DNA from: Flaccisagitta enflata
Lineage: Eukaryota; Chaetognatha; Sagittoidea; Aphragmophora
Assembly (NCBI GenBank): GCA_965153355.1
Contig: OZ231128.1
Span: forward strand, 5,332,001-5,396,000
Length of the DNA stretch: 64,000 bases
Direction: 5' to 3'
A program made the position numbers and the translations under genes. Position 1 is the first letter of the stretch; each line of letters begins with the position of its first letter. Under the pieces are notes generated by a model that did not search any database, was not told where the DNA came from, and saw nothing but the letters and a program-made list of their open reading frames with translations. Positions 10,279-21,768 of this stretch are shown piece after piece.

Positions 10279-10469
10279 ACTAGAATTTCAAAATCCTTTC
10301 AATTAACAGATTATAGGGATGCTTGCTCAAAACTGTCACCATTTTCAAACGAATAGAGCTACAACTTTCTACTTGGCATAGATTTGAGAAAAAAACCTTT
10401 TGAATGTGTTTCAAATGGTCACGGATTTTTATCATCTTTCTTAAACCAAGCAGGTCAATGGGATAAAAT

Positions 10470-10622
10470 TAGTCATCCAAGGATCGCACATGGTCAGCGG
10501 TACCTGATTCCCTGCAGGGAGTGATCCGGTGAAGAAGTGGAGGGAGAGCAGGGCAGCGGCCCCAAAGGGCCGATGTCCTGGAGAACACGGGGGTGAATTT
10601 TGAGACGCCTGTCCTTCCGTCA
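10470..10622 (+). mobile_element. Family H element, 5' part
   Basis: ATCCAAGGATCGCACATGG, TCAGCGGTACC, CAGGGCAGCGGCCCCAAAGG, GCCGATGTCCTGGAGAACAC and GTCCTTCCGTC. It stops before the minisatellite core, where palindrome R begins nearby. Confidence 0.6.
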
Positions 10623-10664
10623 ATATGACAATATGGGTACTAAATTTCGCGTTGAGCATTGAAT

Positions 10665-11191
10665 CACAGTGCAAACGAAAGCAAAATAGGATAACCAAAC
10701 ATATTCATAATCTGCTCAATTCTTTTTATCAATATAAATAAAAGTATACTTTGTTTTTTTTAAGTCTTATTATTTTTGTAAACAATGCTTAAGAATATAA
10801 ACAAACAAAGGAACTTGATATTGCATTGATGAGAGACAGAAACAATCTCTGATTTGCTAGAATTCTTTAAAAATAGAGTTGCAAGAATTTATGGTCAGGT
10901 GAAATTCTAAAACTTCCAGATGCAAATTTTGCATTTCTAAGTTCATGGCCCTATTCTTTCATGGCCCTTTTCTTATATGTTTTTAGAATGAGGCTCTGTT
11001 TTTGAAATGCAAATTTATAAAATGATCATTTTTCTTACATTTAAGTGAGATATCAATTACCTCTCATGCAAAAATATCATTAATAAAAATGAATTATTTT
11101 TTTTTTTGTTAAAAATAATCTTCAATTGATGATGACAGAAATTGTCCAAAAATGTGTTGCCTCACTAAATTTTGTCTTCGTTTGCACTGTG
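10665..11191. mobile_element. Terminal-inverted-repeat element R
   Basis: The left end CACAGTGCAAACGAA is matched exactly by inverted TTCGTTTGCACTGTG at 11177-11191. The ~500-bp AT-rich interior has no open frame of note. The bases outside the repeats do not form an obvious duplication. Confidence 0.6.
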
Positions 11192-11208
11192 ACTTAGGCA
11201 GAAATAAG

Positions 11209-11356
11209 AACAAGGCCGGATACACGGCAAACCAGTCGCGGATGGTTGGGCAGGAGCTGTAATGCCGAAACCGCTCAGAATTCAAAAATGTGACCAATCT
11301 AAGGACCTACCGACCAACACGGCAAGGTGTAGAGTCGCGTGTCCGCGACTAAAAAG
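11209..11356 (+). mobile_element. Family A element, complete
   Basis: AACAAGGCCGGATACACGG, AGTCGCGGATGGTTGGGC, GACCTACCGACC, GGTGTAGAGTCGCG and an 18-nt hairpin with arms AGTCGCG/CGCGACT (loop TGTC), then AAAAA. Confidence 0.8.
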
Positions 11357-11379
11357 AAGTTGATCATTCTTTTTTTTTT

Positions 11380-12287
11380 CAGGGGTGTATATTATTGAGT
11401 CGCTTTTGATTTCCCCCCCCCTCCTGCCTTTGATTTTCTTCCCCGCGACGCGTTGCGTTGTGTTTTTATATCCATGATTTTCTTCCCCATATAGCAATAA
11501 AACTATCTAGTAAAGGTTTAAATGATGCTAAATTGTGTTTTACTAATTAAGTTTCATGATTTGGTACTGTCAAAAATTATATTTTCCCCAAATTTCCCTT
11601 TTTGGGCAGCGGCCCCAAAGGGCCGATGTCCTGTAGGACACAGGGGGGAATTTCCAGACGTCCGTCCTTCCGTCCTTCCGTCCTTCCGTCCTTCCGTCCC
11701 CCCCCCAATGGACCATTGAGGCCTCATACCCTCACTCTCAGGCCTGATTTAGGCCCTCTAAGCCCTCAAATTAGCCCTCCAGGCCTCAAATCAGCTCTCT
11801 GGGCCTCAAATCAGCTCTCCAGGCCTCAAATCAGCTCTCAAGGCATCAATCAGCTCTCAAGGCTTCAAATCCGCTCTCCAGACCTCAAATCAGCATTCCA
11901 GGCCCCAAATCAGCCCTCCAGGCCTCAAATCTGCCCCCAAGGCCCAAGTTCTGCCCTCAGACCTCAAATCTAATCTTCAGGCATAAATCTTCCCCCAGAC
12001 CTCAAACCCAGCCTCAATTGCCTCTTAGGCCTGCTATATTCCCCCACAGGACGTCTGGAAATTCCCCCCTGTGTCCTACAGGACATCGGCCCTTTGGGGC
12101 CGCTGCCCTGCTCTGACTCCACTACTTCACTTGATCACCCCAAGCAGGGCATCGGGTACCGCTGACCATGTGCGATCCTTGGATGACTAGTTTCTCTTTT
12201 TTCCCCCTTTGATTTTTTCCCCCATTTCCAGATCCTTTGATTTCCCCCCCCCCCCACGGGGGGGGGGGAACTCAATATACAGGCCTG
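11380..12287. mobile_element. Family K element carrying an inserted H element
   Basis: Left terminal repeat CAGGGGTGTATATTATTGAG; right end CTCAATATACAGGCCTG. Subterminal C/G homopolymer runs (12245-12268) and TTTGATTTTCTTCCCC match copy K1 at 8.06 kb. The ~590-bp family H element at 11599-12190 lies inside. Flanks are poly-T on both sides, so a duplication cannot be resolved. Confidence 0.7.
11599..12190 (-). mobile_element. Family H element nested in K
   Basis: Begins TTTTGGGCAGCGGCCCC. The inverted flank pair is CCTGTAGGACACAGGGG (11630) and CCCCTGTGTCCTACAGG (12066). The core has about 15 units of TCAAATCAGCTCTCCAGGCC. The outer end is GGTACCGCTGACCATGTGCG, matching the start at 10.47 kb. 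Confidence 0.8.
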
Positions 12288-12764
12288 TTTTTTTTTTTTG
12301 TTTCATAGCTACACATTCTTAATCGGCGAGTCGCACAAATTTGCCATATAACCTTGTTCCTAAATGCTGCAGGAGCTTTTGAGTTTGTTTGATTACAATG
12401 GTGGCTTCTTTCGTGAATGAGGAGTAGGATAAGGAGAAGATAATTGAGCGCTTGCATTCAGATCCTCTATTCAATTGTGATACGCCATTCTTAGAGACTA
12501 GAGAGGCTTTTTCCAGCAAAACATCGGTTCGTCTGCCTGTTGGTCCATCCATTTGTCCATCCATCGGTCCATCCATTCGTCTTCCTCATTTCTGTCAGTA
12601 TGTTATGCACAAAAGAACACATTTCCTCCCATCTGCAACTTTTTGGTTATCCTGGGCTAGGCTACCGGTTTCTCTTCACGTTCTTTGACTTTTTTAATCG
12701 CGAGCTACATGACTATAACTCAAAGTGTCTTTTGGTCGGTTTAACCACCCATTTTTCATTTGGT

Positions 12765-12872
12765 CTTTTTTCTTTCTTTCTTTCTTTCTTTCGTTCGTTC
12801 GTTCATTCGTTCGTTCGTTCGTTCGTTCGTTCGTTCGTTCGTTCGTTCGTTTGTTCGTTCGTTCTTTCTTTC
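12765..12872. repeat. CTTT then CGTT tetranucleotide repeat
   Basis: TTCT units change to TTCG units at about 12792 and back at 12862, a point-mutation-derived expansion of a second motif. Confidence 0.95.
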
Positions 12873-13000
12873 TTAATTTATTTATTTTTTTTTTCATTCT
12901 CCAACGGAATCAGAGGATCCATAAATCAAGACCACCTAAGTTGGACAGTTCATTGACCAGGGTGCTTAAAAAGGCCCTGGCGAAAACGAACAATCAAACA

Positions 13001-13002
<2 letters not shown>

Positions 13003-13063
<61 letters not shown>

Positions 13064-13094
13064 TCACTCACTCACTCACTCACTCACTCACTCA

Positions 13095-13146
<52 letters not shown>

Positions 13147-13160
13147 CACACTAACACTCA
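13003..13160. repeat. CA / CACT / CA compound microsatellite
   Basis: CA array, then an 11-unit CACT block (13057-13098), then CA again. Confidence 0.95.
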
Positions 13161-13451
13161 GCATAATGTACCAAACTCGTTTCCTCCACTGACTACAAAT
13201 ATACCGAAGTATGCGGAGGGTAGACAAGGGTGGGTTTATCTCTCACCGAAGCTTCCTCCGTTCAAGAGGAAAAAAGGAAAGAAGGAGAGAGGAAGAAAAA
13301 GAGAGGAGGGTAATGGAATCCGCGCTTATCCAGAATGTTGAAGGGCCAGCTAGCGGAAACAGAACAACAGCCGCTTTAAGTCCAATTAAACTCCCTCCTT
13401 GTAACGTTGTTGTTTTTTATTCTTTATGAGGTAAAGAAAAGAAAATGTTAT

Positions 13452-13540
13452 AACTTTATGGCCGCTATAACTGTCCGCGCTAAGGCCCATACAGCGGCCC
13501 CAATTTGGGCCACGTCATATCTCTATATATCAGCGATTGC
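13452..13540 (-). repeat. Low-copy interspersed repeat L, copy 2
   Basis: Inverse of a block related to 5066-5144: GGCCGCTATAACTG at the left and ACGTCATATCTC at the right. Confidence 0.4.
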
Positions 13541-13563
13541 TAAGAGACACAGAATATGAAAAT

Positions 13564-13565
<2 letters not shown>

Positions 13566-13650
<85 letters not shown>

Positions 13651-13666
13651 AGAGAAAGAGAAAGAA
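13566..13666. repeat. GA microsatellite
   Basis: GA array with GAAA interruptions at its right edge. Confidence 0.95.
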
Positions 13667-13800
13667 AGACTCTGTAAGATATTTTTTGTGAGAAATGAAA
13701 AGAGTGTCATCAAATGAAGCCATTGTCACAAATTCTTTTTTATCTTATGATAAAAAGAAGGGCAGATGGTGAGTCGGAAAATTTTGGAAGAGGAAGAAAA

Positions 13801-13853
13801 AACAAGGCCAAGTAGGCCAAGTAGGACAAGTAGGTGCGCCATGTTGATTATCA
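13801..13853 (+). mobile_element. Family A subtype II, 5' fragment
   Basis: AACAAGGCCAAGTAGGCC, GGTGCGCCATGTTGATTATC. The remainder is replaced by the GA array that follows directly. Confidence 0.6.
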
Positions 13854-13953
<100 letters not shown>

Positions 13954-14045
13954 ATTTACAGGCGAAAATGAGAAAAAAAAAAGACAAGTGGGTTGAGTAC
14001 AAATGGTACTCTTCGATTTCCTGTTTCTTTTGTTATGTTTTGATT

Positions 14046-14206
14046 TTTAGCTGCGGATACGCGACTCTACACCCTGCCGCGTTGGTCGGTTCTTCGCTCC
14101 GTCTGTCTGTCTTTCCATCCGTCTAAAATATCTTTGAATTGCCAGCGGTTTTTGCATTACTGCTCCTGCCCAACCGTCCACGACTGTCTCTGTTCCGACC
14201 TTGTTT
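14046..14206 (-). mobile_element. Family A element
   Basis: TTTTAGCTGCGGATACGCGACT hairpin zone (partial), CTACACCCTGCCGCGTTGGTC, CTGCCCAACCGTCCACGACT and CCGACCTTGTT. Confidence 0.65.
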
Positions 14207-14356
14207 CTAAATGTGTTAGAACTTAGAACCATAAATTACATAACTGCATTCATCTTTTGAGACCTTTATAAAAATTGAGACCTTGATAGAAAATAAATTT
14301 GCCGGAAAACATAAATCGCTATTTAGTCGATGGCGCCGTGATATTGAATTCATTAA

Positions 14357-14854
14357 GGGGGCGTTTCTAGTCAGAGACAACCGCGTTTTGAATGGGCCAC
14401 TCGGTCGCTCGCTACGTTCGTTCGCTCGCACCGCTCACTTCGCTCACTCGGTCCGCAGCGCTCCGCTTCGCTACACTCGCTTCGCTACACTCGCTTCGCT
14501 ACACTCGCTTCGCTCGGTTGCTCCGCAGCGCTCCGCTTCGCTACGCTTGCTTTGCTACGCTCGCTTCGCTACGCTTGCTTCGCTACGCTTGCTTTGCTAC
14601 GCTTGTTTCGCTATGCTCGCTTCGCTACACTCGCTTCGCTACGCTACGCTCGCTTCACTACGCTCGCTTTGCTACGCTCGCTTTGCTACGCTCGCTTCGC
14701 TACGCTCGCTTCGCTCGCTCGCCCTGTTCACGGGCTCGCTCACTCACTTCGCTCACTCCCTCGTGGGACAGTTGAAATTCTTGAATATATGTTCACACTG
14801 TTATCGCGTTTCACGGGAACAAACGCGTTTTTGGCGTTCACTAGAAACACGCCC
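14357..14854 (+). mobile_element. Family E MITE (PIF/Harbinger-like), expanded core
   Basis: Ends GGGGGCGTTTCTAGTCAG and, inverted, GGGCGTGTTTCTAGTGAA. It is flanked by TAA on both sides (14354-14356, 14855-14857). The core (14455-14735) is a decayed tandem repeat of a ~14-15-bp unit, CGCTTCGCTACGCT, absent or shorter in the other copies. Protein frames through it are artefacts. Confidence 0.8.
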
Positions 14855-15096
14855 TAAAGCGATGTTGCGGAGCGCGTGTGCTTGATTGGTTCGGCAGCAC
14901 GTGTGCGTGTGCGTGTACGTGAGATGTTGCGGAGCGCGTGTGCATGTATATATGTTGTTGTGGCGTGTGCACGTGTGCATACATGCGCTGAGGTTGTTGT
15001 GCATGCGGGGTATATAATATGTGTATGTGAGTTGTTCGGAAGCAAATGAGTTAGTTGTAGAATGGATTTGAGTTATGGCATCAGTGTTCATGTACT

Positions 15097-15177
15097 TGTT
15101 TAATGAGTTACCAGTACGCGAGTTCTTGTGGTACCCCCTACCTAAGCTTTCCACTTTTGTTAACAGTGACTCCTACA
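15097..15177 (+). repeat. 81-bp direct repeat, left copy
   Basis: Begins TGTTTAATGAG and ends GACTCCTACA. It matches 15622-15702 with one visible mismatch. Confidence 0.9.
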
Positions 15178-15621
15178 GTAGATGTCGTCTAAACTTAGAA
15201 ATACGGGGGAGCTCATAACCTCAGCATCAGTACAGTGAGGGGACTGATATTTTGCTAGTGTAATGTATAGACCCTAAGGGGTTGACGATGGGGTATGGTA
15301 TCCCCCTACGGCTTACCTTACAAAAAAAACTTTTAATATAAAATGTTAGGATCAATCACGTTTATAGCAGAATTTCAGCTTCATTTATTTGCTTTTATTA
15401 CAAAACCAGCCTGGGACTCGAACCTGGAACTTTTTGATAAATGAATTGATCAAGAAGAACTTGAAGTCAATTGAGTTAACCACTAGACTAATTCTGGCAG
15501 CTGTTTGAGCAGATCAAATTTGTTTTAGTATATTCGAAAGAATTTTCTATCCACAGAGCTGCCATACCCCATCGTCAACCCTATAGGACACAAGCATTAT
15601 ACAGACACAGTTTTATTTCAT
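15176..15621. mobile_element. Family B element, tRNA-like subtype, right end lost
   Basis: The left end CAGTAGATGTCGTCTAAAC follows TA. Internal inverted segments GTTGACGATGGGGTATGG (15279) and CCATACCCCATCGTCAAC (15564) form a palindrome around a tRNA-like core. The expected inverted right end is absent, and the 81-bp direct repeat appears instead. Confidence 0.65.
15404..15507 (-). other. tRNA-like Pol III-type sequence in B element
   Basis: On the reverse strand there is an A-box-like TTAGTCTAGTGG and, about 55 nt on, a B box AGGTTCGAGTCCC. The T stem has mismatches and the A-to-B distance is long for a plain tRNA. It is therefore better read as a tRNA-derived sequence or pseudo-tRNA than a working tRNA. 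Confidence 0.5.
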
Positions 15622-15702
15622 TGTTTAATGTGTTACCAGTACGCGAGTTCTTGTGGTACCCCCTACCTAAGCTTTCCACTTTTGTTAACAGTGACTCCTA
15701 CA
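15622..15702 (+). repeat. 81-bp direct repeat, right copy
   Basis: Same 81 bp as 15097-15177, starting TG and ending CA. Confidence 0.9.
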
Positions 15703-15714
15703 TCCGCAAATGAA

Positions 15715-15908
15715 AAATAAGGCCAAGGCTGGATACACGGTTACCCCAGTCGCGGATGGATGGGCAGAAGCGGAATAGCGAACTGCGCTCACGGACGGAC
15801 GGACGGACAGACGGACGGACGGACGGACGGACGGACGGATGGACGGACGGACGGACGGACGGACCAACACGGCATGTTTTGGAGTCGCGAGTCCGCAACT
15901 GAAAAATT
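15715..15908 (+). mobile_element. Family A element with GGAC array
   Basis: AATAAGGCC(AAG)GCTGGATACACGG start, AGTCGCGGATGGATGGGC, a GGAC tetramer array at 15794-15863, and the terminal hairpin GAGTCGCGAGTCCGCAACT with one mispair, then AAAAA. Confidence 0.75.
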
Positions 15909-16025
15909 CTTTGTTCAGGAATTCACGCTCTATAGATACGAGATCGGGGACCTTCTTTTTTAAGTGCATTTGACAAAATTAGCTACACCTATTCTTATCA
16001 CAGGCTAAAAATACATTTCTGAGCG

Positions 16026-16140
<115 letters not shown>

Positions 16141-16439
16141 CGAGAGAGGAACGAGTGAGTGATGAGCTATTTCTCACATCCCAGTGAAATGGAGATATGA
16201 TACGGAAATAACATCATGACAAACATGGAATAAATTCCAACCCCTGTGTCATGAGCCGTGATGAAAACAAGAACAGTCGTGCAACAGTCGCGTGGCACGT
16301 TTCATAATAACATAATAACATAGTTACATAATCATATAATAACATAACTACTTTATCACATAATTACCGTTCATAACAACCTCTAAATTGCCTGAAAAGT
16401 GGGGGATAGGGGGCGACACCATCAAGTTTGGAAATGCCG

Positions 16440-17245
16440 ATTACGCTGAGGAAAATACACTTTTTTTCATGCAGGGACCCTGAGGAGGACTTATATTTTT
16501 AGTCGCGTGCACGCGACTCTACAACCCGCTTTGTCCGTCCGTCCGTCGGTCCGTCCGTCCGTCACACTTTACTTTTTTGTACTATAACGTCAACTCTTAG
16601 GTCATTTTAAGTCATTTTAAGTCATTTATAGTTATTCTAAGTCATTTTGAGTCAGTCTAAGTTATTTTAAGTCATTTTAAGTCATTTTAAGTTATTTTAA
16701 GTTATTTTTGGTTTTTTTTTTTTTAGTCATTTTAAGTCAATTTTGGTCATTTTAGGTCATTCTAAGTCATTGGAAGTCATTCTAAGTCATTCTAAGTCAC
16801 TCTTTGTCTGTAAGTCTCGCACGCGACTTATAGGTGTTGGCCTTGTTTTATTTTGATGTAACTAATGTATTCTAAAGATTTCAGGACCATAGATATTATA
16901 AAACATTCATCATATTGCACCTGAAAAATAGCTTATCTTTAAGGGGGCCAAAATTTCAAAATCATTTTTCTTCGAATCTGATGCCAGATTCAAATTACTT
17001 TTAGAAAATGTATTTGACATAATTTTTTTACGAGGAATCTGAATCTGGCATCAGATTTGAGGAAAAATGATTTTGCAATTTTGGCCCCCTCAAGGGTGAA
17101 CTATTTTTCAGGTGTAATAAGATGAATATTCTAGAACATTTATAGTCCTGAAATTTCAAAAATACATTAGTTACATCAAATTAAAAAAATCTGGGCCCTC
17201 CTCAGGGTCCCGGCATGAAAACAAGTGTATTCTCCTCAGCGTAAT
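16440..17245. mobile_element. Palindromic element G, split by a family A element
   Basis: The left edge ATTACGCTGAGGAAAATAC mirrors the right edge CCTCAGCGTAAT. Further in, CACCTGAAAAATAGCTTATC and AAGGGGGCCAAAATTT mirror 17090-17130. The left arm is interrupted at a T run by the family A copy at 16501-16847. With that removed the arms run to about 200 bp each. No transposase remains. Confidence 0.7.
16501..16847 (-). mobile_element. Family A element, AAGTCATTTT subtype, complete
   Basis: The 18-nt hairpin AGTCGCG TGCA CGCGACT is preceded by TTTTT. Then come CTACAACCCGCTTTGTCC, a GTCC array and about 20 decayed units of the decamer AAGTCATTTT (16595-16800). A second hairpin-like block AAGTCTCGCACGCGACTT and GGTGTTGGCCTTGTT end the copy. 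Confidence 0.85.
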
Positions 17246-17369
17246 GCTTATGACTTATGACCAGGCTATGCGCAATCACAAATCAACTCTCAGTCTTCCC
17301 CTTCCCCTCCTGACTCCCGCCACCATTTTTTTGATATCGCAAATCATGAGCAAAAATGACGTTGACACA

Positions 17370-17583
<214 letters not shown>

Positions 17584-17835
17584 GTTAATTTGATAAAACT
17601 AAATTAAGTTGGCGATTGAGTAGTTTTTCAACGACCGTTTCCGAGCGCACCTTGTGCTTGTGCACCGAGTTTGCGGCAAACTCAGGTGCAGGATGAAAAT
17701 CACATGAAAAACGTTGAAAAAAAAAAATTTCTATGATTAACTTGAAAAAACGGGAGAAAAAAACTATTGAAAAAAATTCTTGGAAAAAAGGATTAAAAAA
17801 TAGAAAGATGTGACGGAAAACAGTGAAAACATGGA

Positions 17836-18050
17836 GACGAAGGAGAGGGAGGAGGAAGAGGAGGAGGAAGAGGAGGAGAAGGAGGAAGAAGATGAAGCAG
17901 CAGAAGAAAGAAGAGAAAGAGAAGGAGAAAAAAAGAAAAGAAAGAAAATTGAGTAGAAAGCTGAGGGTTTGCGAAGGAGGGGGGAGTAGAAAGCGGAGGA
18001 GGATGACGAGGAGGAAGAAGAAGAGAAGGAAGAAGAAGAAGAGGCAAAGG
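17836..18050. repeat. Purine-rich GAA/GGA low-complexity tract
   Basis: Irregular GAGGAGGAAGAGG and AAGAAGAAG tract on one strand. The open frames are Lys/Arg- or Pro/Leu-rich artefacts. Confidence 0.8.
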
Positions 18051-18125
18051 CGCGACGAGTGGAACGCGCTTCTTTGAGAAGTAAAAGAGAACTCTGCGAG
18101 CTGAGGAGCGACGATCTCTTCTCGG

Positions 18126-18275
18126 TCTCACAGTCTCAGAGTCTCACAGTCTCAGAGTCTCACAGGCTCAGAGTCTCACAGGCTCAGAGTCTCACAGTCT
18201 CAGAGTCTCACAGGCTCAGAGTCTCACAGTCTCAGAGTCTCAGAGTCTCAGAGTCTCACAGGCTCAGACAATCTC
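18126..18275. repeat. 16-bp tandem repeat (AGAGTCTCACAGGCTC)
   Basis: About nine units with an alternating T/G variant (CAGTCTC or CAGGCTC) and some half units. Confidence 0.9.
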
Positions 18276-18290
18276 ACTTTTCTCGGGTTT

Positions 18291-18514
18291 TTAGTTACGG
18301 ACACGCAACTCTATAAGAGGCTTTGTCCGTCCGTCGCGTTGGTCCGTCAGTCCGTTGGTCCGTCGGAGGTCATCGAGTTGAAAAGTGGCAGAGAGAGCGT
18401 TTTGGATTTTTGTTGTGTTTGTTTGAGTGTGGGGGTGAGTTGGGGTGTGGATGGGGGTTGGATGCCCCTGCCCACTCGTCCGCATCGATATATTGTGACC
18501 CCGCGTAACTTGTT
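18291..18514 (-). mobile_element. Family A, subtype IV
   Basis: TTAGTTACGGACACGCAACT hairpin (arms AGTT/AACT), CTATAAGAGGCTTTGTCC, a GTCCGTC tract, CTGCCCACTCGTCCGCAT and GACCCCGCGTAACTTGTT. The AACAAGTTACGCGGGGTC start is shared with 45204 and 52540. Confidence 0.7.
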
Positions 18515-18587
18515 CTCTCGCGCCTTCCAAAAAATTCCACCGAAATTACAGTCGAACGAGATTCGAGATTCGAGACCGAGGCAATTA

Positions 18588-18780
18588 GGGCGTGTTTCTA
18601 GTGACGACAAAAACGCGTTCATTCCCGCTGAATGTGTTTTCAGCGTGAATACATACTCAGGAATATCATCTGTCCCACAAAGGAGTGAGCGAGTGAGCGA
18701 GCTTGTGAATGGAGCGAGCGAGCGACCGAGTGACCCGTTAAAAACGCGATTGTCTGTGACCGCCGACCGGAAACGCGCCC
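18588..18780 (-). mobile_element. Family E MITE, short copy
   Basis: GGGCGTGTTTCTAGTGACG at the left and GACCGCCGACCGGAAACGCG at the right edge. The flanks are TTA and TAA, one base short of a perfect 3-bp duplication. Confidence 0.75.
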
Positions 18781-18889
18781 TAAATGTAAATGGCAAGAAT
18801 GTCAGCGGTGGAAAGTAAAGACAAGAAAGGACAGATGAAAGGAAAGAACAAAGAAGTGAAAGTAAAGAGCAGAAGAAAGTGAGGGGAAT

Positions 18890-18891
<2 letters not shown>

Positions 18892-18986
<95 letters not shown>
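18892..18986. repeat. GA microsatellite
   Basis: Pure GA array, about 47 units. Confidence 0.95.
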
Positions 18987-18988
<2 letters not shown>

Positions 18989-18997
18989 GAGAGGATA

Positions 18998-19048
18998 ACA
19001 TATCAGTTGAGGTATAGTGAGGGATGTTGTTCCACTTGTCATATCAAG
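18998..19048 (+). repeat. 40-bp dispersed motif M, copy 2
   Basis: GGTATAGTGAGGGATGTTG, TTCCACTTGTCATATC, directly after a GA array. Confidence 0.6.
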
Positions 19049-19112
19049 AAGACAATGACATGGATATGGATATGGATATGATAAAGTACAAGAAACAGAA
19101 AACAGGGTGAGG

Positions 19113-19117
19113 AAAAA

Positions 19118-19173
<56 letters not shown>

Positions 19174-19265
19174 AACTAAGAAAGACAGAAAGAAAGAAAG
19201 AAGAAAAAACAGCAACAGAAACAAAAACAAAAACAAAAACAGACAAACAAAAAGAAAGAAAGAAA
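19113..19265. repeat. GAAA microsatellite and AAAACA tract
   Basis: AAAG units at 19113-19176, then AAACAAAAAC units, then AAAG again. Confidence 0.9.
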
Positions 19266-19429
19266 GTTTTAAAAGGAAAAAAGACAGAAAGAACAATTAC
19301 CCCGGGGGTACAACGATGCGTCCACATGTGGCTTAGCTTGTTAAGAACGATGCAATATTGCATCAACCTTGTGGAATGATGCAATAATCTGAGATATTTC
19401 CAAGATTCTATGCATTTTCATCATTCTCA

Positions 19430-19578
19430 ACTCGATCACCACGGACCAACCGACCGACGGACGGACGGACGGACGGACGGACGGACGGACGGACGGACGG
19501 ACGGACGGACGGACGGACGGACGGACGGACGGACGGACGGACAAAGCCTCTTGTAGAGATGCGTGGACGCATCTAAAA
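19430..19578 (+). mobile_element. Family A 3' portion with long GGAC array
   Basis: ACCACGGACCAACCGACC, then about 24 GGAC units (19455-19542), GCCTCTTGTAGAG and an 18-nt hairpin at 19557-19574 with arms AGATGCG/CGCATCT (loop TGGA), followed by A6. Confidence 0.8.
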
Positions 19579-20406
<828 letters not shown>

Positions 20407-21016
20407 GATGACTGGTTGCATTAGACCCGTACAGCAACAAACATGTGATGCAAAAAAATTGCTATATGCAAAAAGCGTTTTGGCAATAAAGTTTTTTTAA
20501 AGCCCATTGTCATAAAACTTACACGGCGCAAAAACGCACAACTTTAGCGAAGGCATCATTCCAAACCAGGCCTGATTTTGAAACGAGCCCGCGAGGCAAA
20601 ATACCGTGCTCAGTGAGCTCAGTGAGCACTGAGCACTGCTCACAAGTTGTATACACGCTGAATCTCTATTGGTGATTCAATAACCTCTGAAACTCAATCA
20701 ATTTCACATATATACTGAATCCTTTGATTATTTAATTTACATGACAGAAAAGATTATAAACAGATAACGGTGCTAAATCTATCAATAGATTCAGAAAAAA
20801 AATTTCTAGTCGCGCGCACGCGACATAACACCCCGCTTTGTCTGTCCGTCCGTCCGTCCGTCCGTCCGTCCGTCCGTCCGTCCGTCCGTCTGTCGGTCCA
20901 CCACCCTTTTACTTTTTTTTATCAATTTTATTTCCTTAAGTCAGTTTAAGTCATTTATGAGTATATATAGTCTTAGTCATTCTAAGTTATTCTAAATTGT
21001 TCTAAGTCATTATGTA

Positions 21017-21768
21017 CAGTAGATCTCATCTAGACTTGGAAATACGGAGGAATTAATTACAGGAAGATAAATTTACTTAAGAGACCAATATTTGGAATAT
21101 GTACTAAAAAAAGGATGCTTTATTGCCCATGGGTGCTGGTTGCCATGGAAATATATTTCCATGCATTCACGCTTAAGTACAGTTGAACCCCGCTCTAACG
21201 GACCCGCCATCAACGGATTTCCGCCTATTACAGATGCAAATTTATGGTCCCATCAAGTTGATTTCTTTTATTTCTTTTGTTAGCAATAACAGAAATCCGC
21301 CTATAACAGAAAAAGAATCTTGGTCCCCTGAAATCCGTTAGAGCGGGGTTCAACTGTATCAATATCAAGAAATTTTTTGAGGGGACATTGTTTAAATTGA
21401 AATTTGCAACAAATTTCTCACAATATGTTCTGTAAGAATATTGTTTGTTTAGTCATTGCTAGGGAGCGTAACTATGTGTGACAGCCCTGTGATGCTTTCT
21501 AGCAACCACCAAACGAGCAATATTCTTACAGAACAAATTGAAGGAAAGTTGTAGCAAATTTTATTTCAGGAAATGTTCCCTCAGAAAATTTCCTTAAAAT
21601 ATTGATACTTTAGCATGAATACATAGAAATGTGTTTCTATAGCAACCAACACCCAGGGGCGATAAAGCATCCTCTTATTAATTTGTATTCTAATTAATAA
21701 TCTCCTAAGTTTATTTGTTTTTCTGTAATGAATTCCCCCGTATTTCTAAGTCTAGACGACATCTACTA
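21017..21768. mobile_element. Family B palindromic element, TA-flanked
   Basis: Left end CAGTAGATCTCATCTAGAC; right end GTCTAGACGACATCTACT. TA lies on both sides. The arms mirror each other over about 300 bp, for example GGATGCTTTATTGCCCATGG against GGGCGATAAAGCATCC. Element C is inserted in the left arm. Confidence 0.8.
21180..21356. mobile_element. Pogo/Tigger-like MITE C, 177 bp
   Basis: Perfect 23-bp terminal repeats starting CAGTTGAACCCCGCTCTAAC and flanked by TA on both sides (21178-21179, 21357-21358). The end sequence and TA target are those of pogo-type Tc1/mariner elements. Non-coding; a second copy of the same length lies at 52.68 kb. Confidence 0.9.

Noticed and set aside
14283-14885. 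200-residue frame through the TCGCTACG region
   Set aside because: It lies within a family E MITE defined by terminal repeats and TAA duplication; the frame is a consequence of the 14-15-bp tandem repeat.
15097-15702. Complete LTR retrotransposon
   Set aside because: The 81-bp direct repeats enclose only a B element. There is no primer-binding site, polypurine tract or coding sequence.
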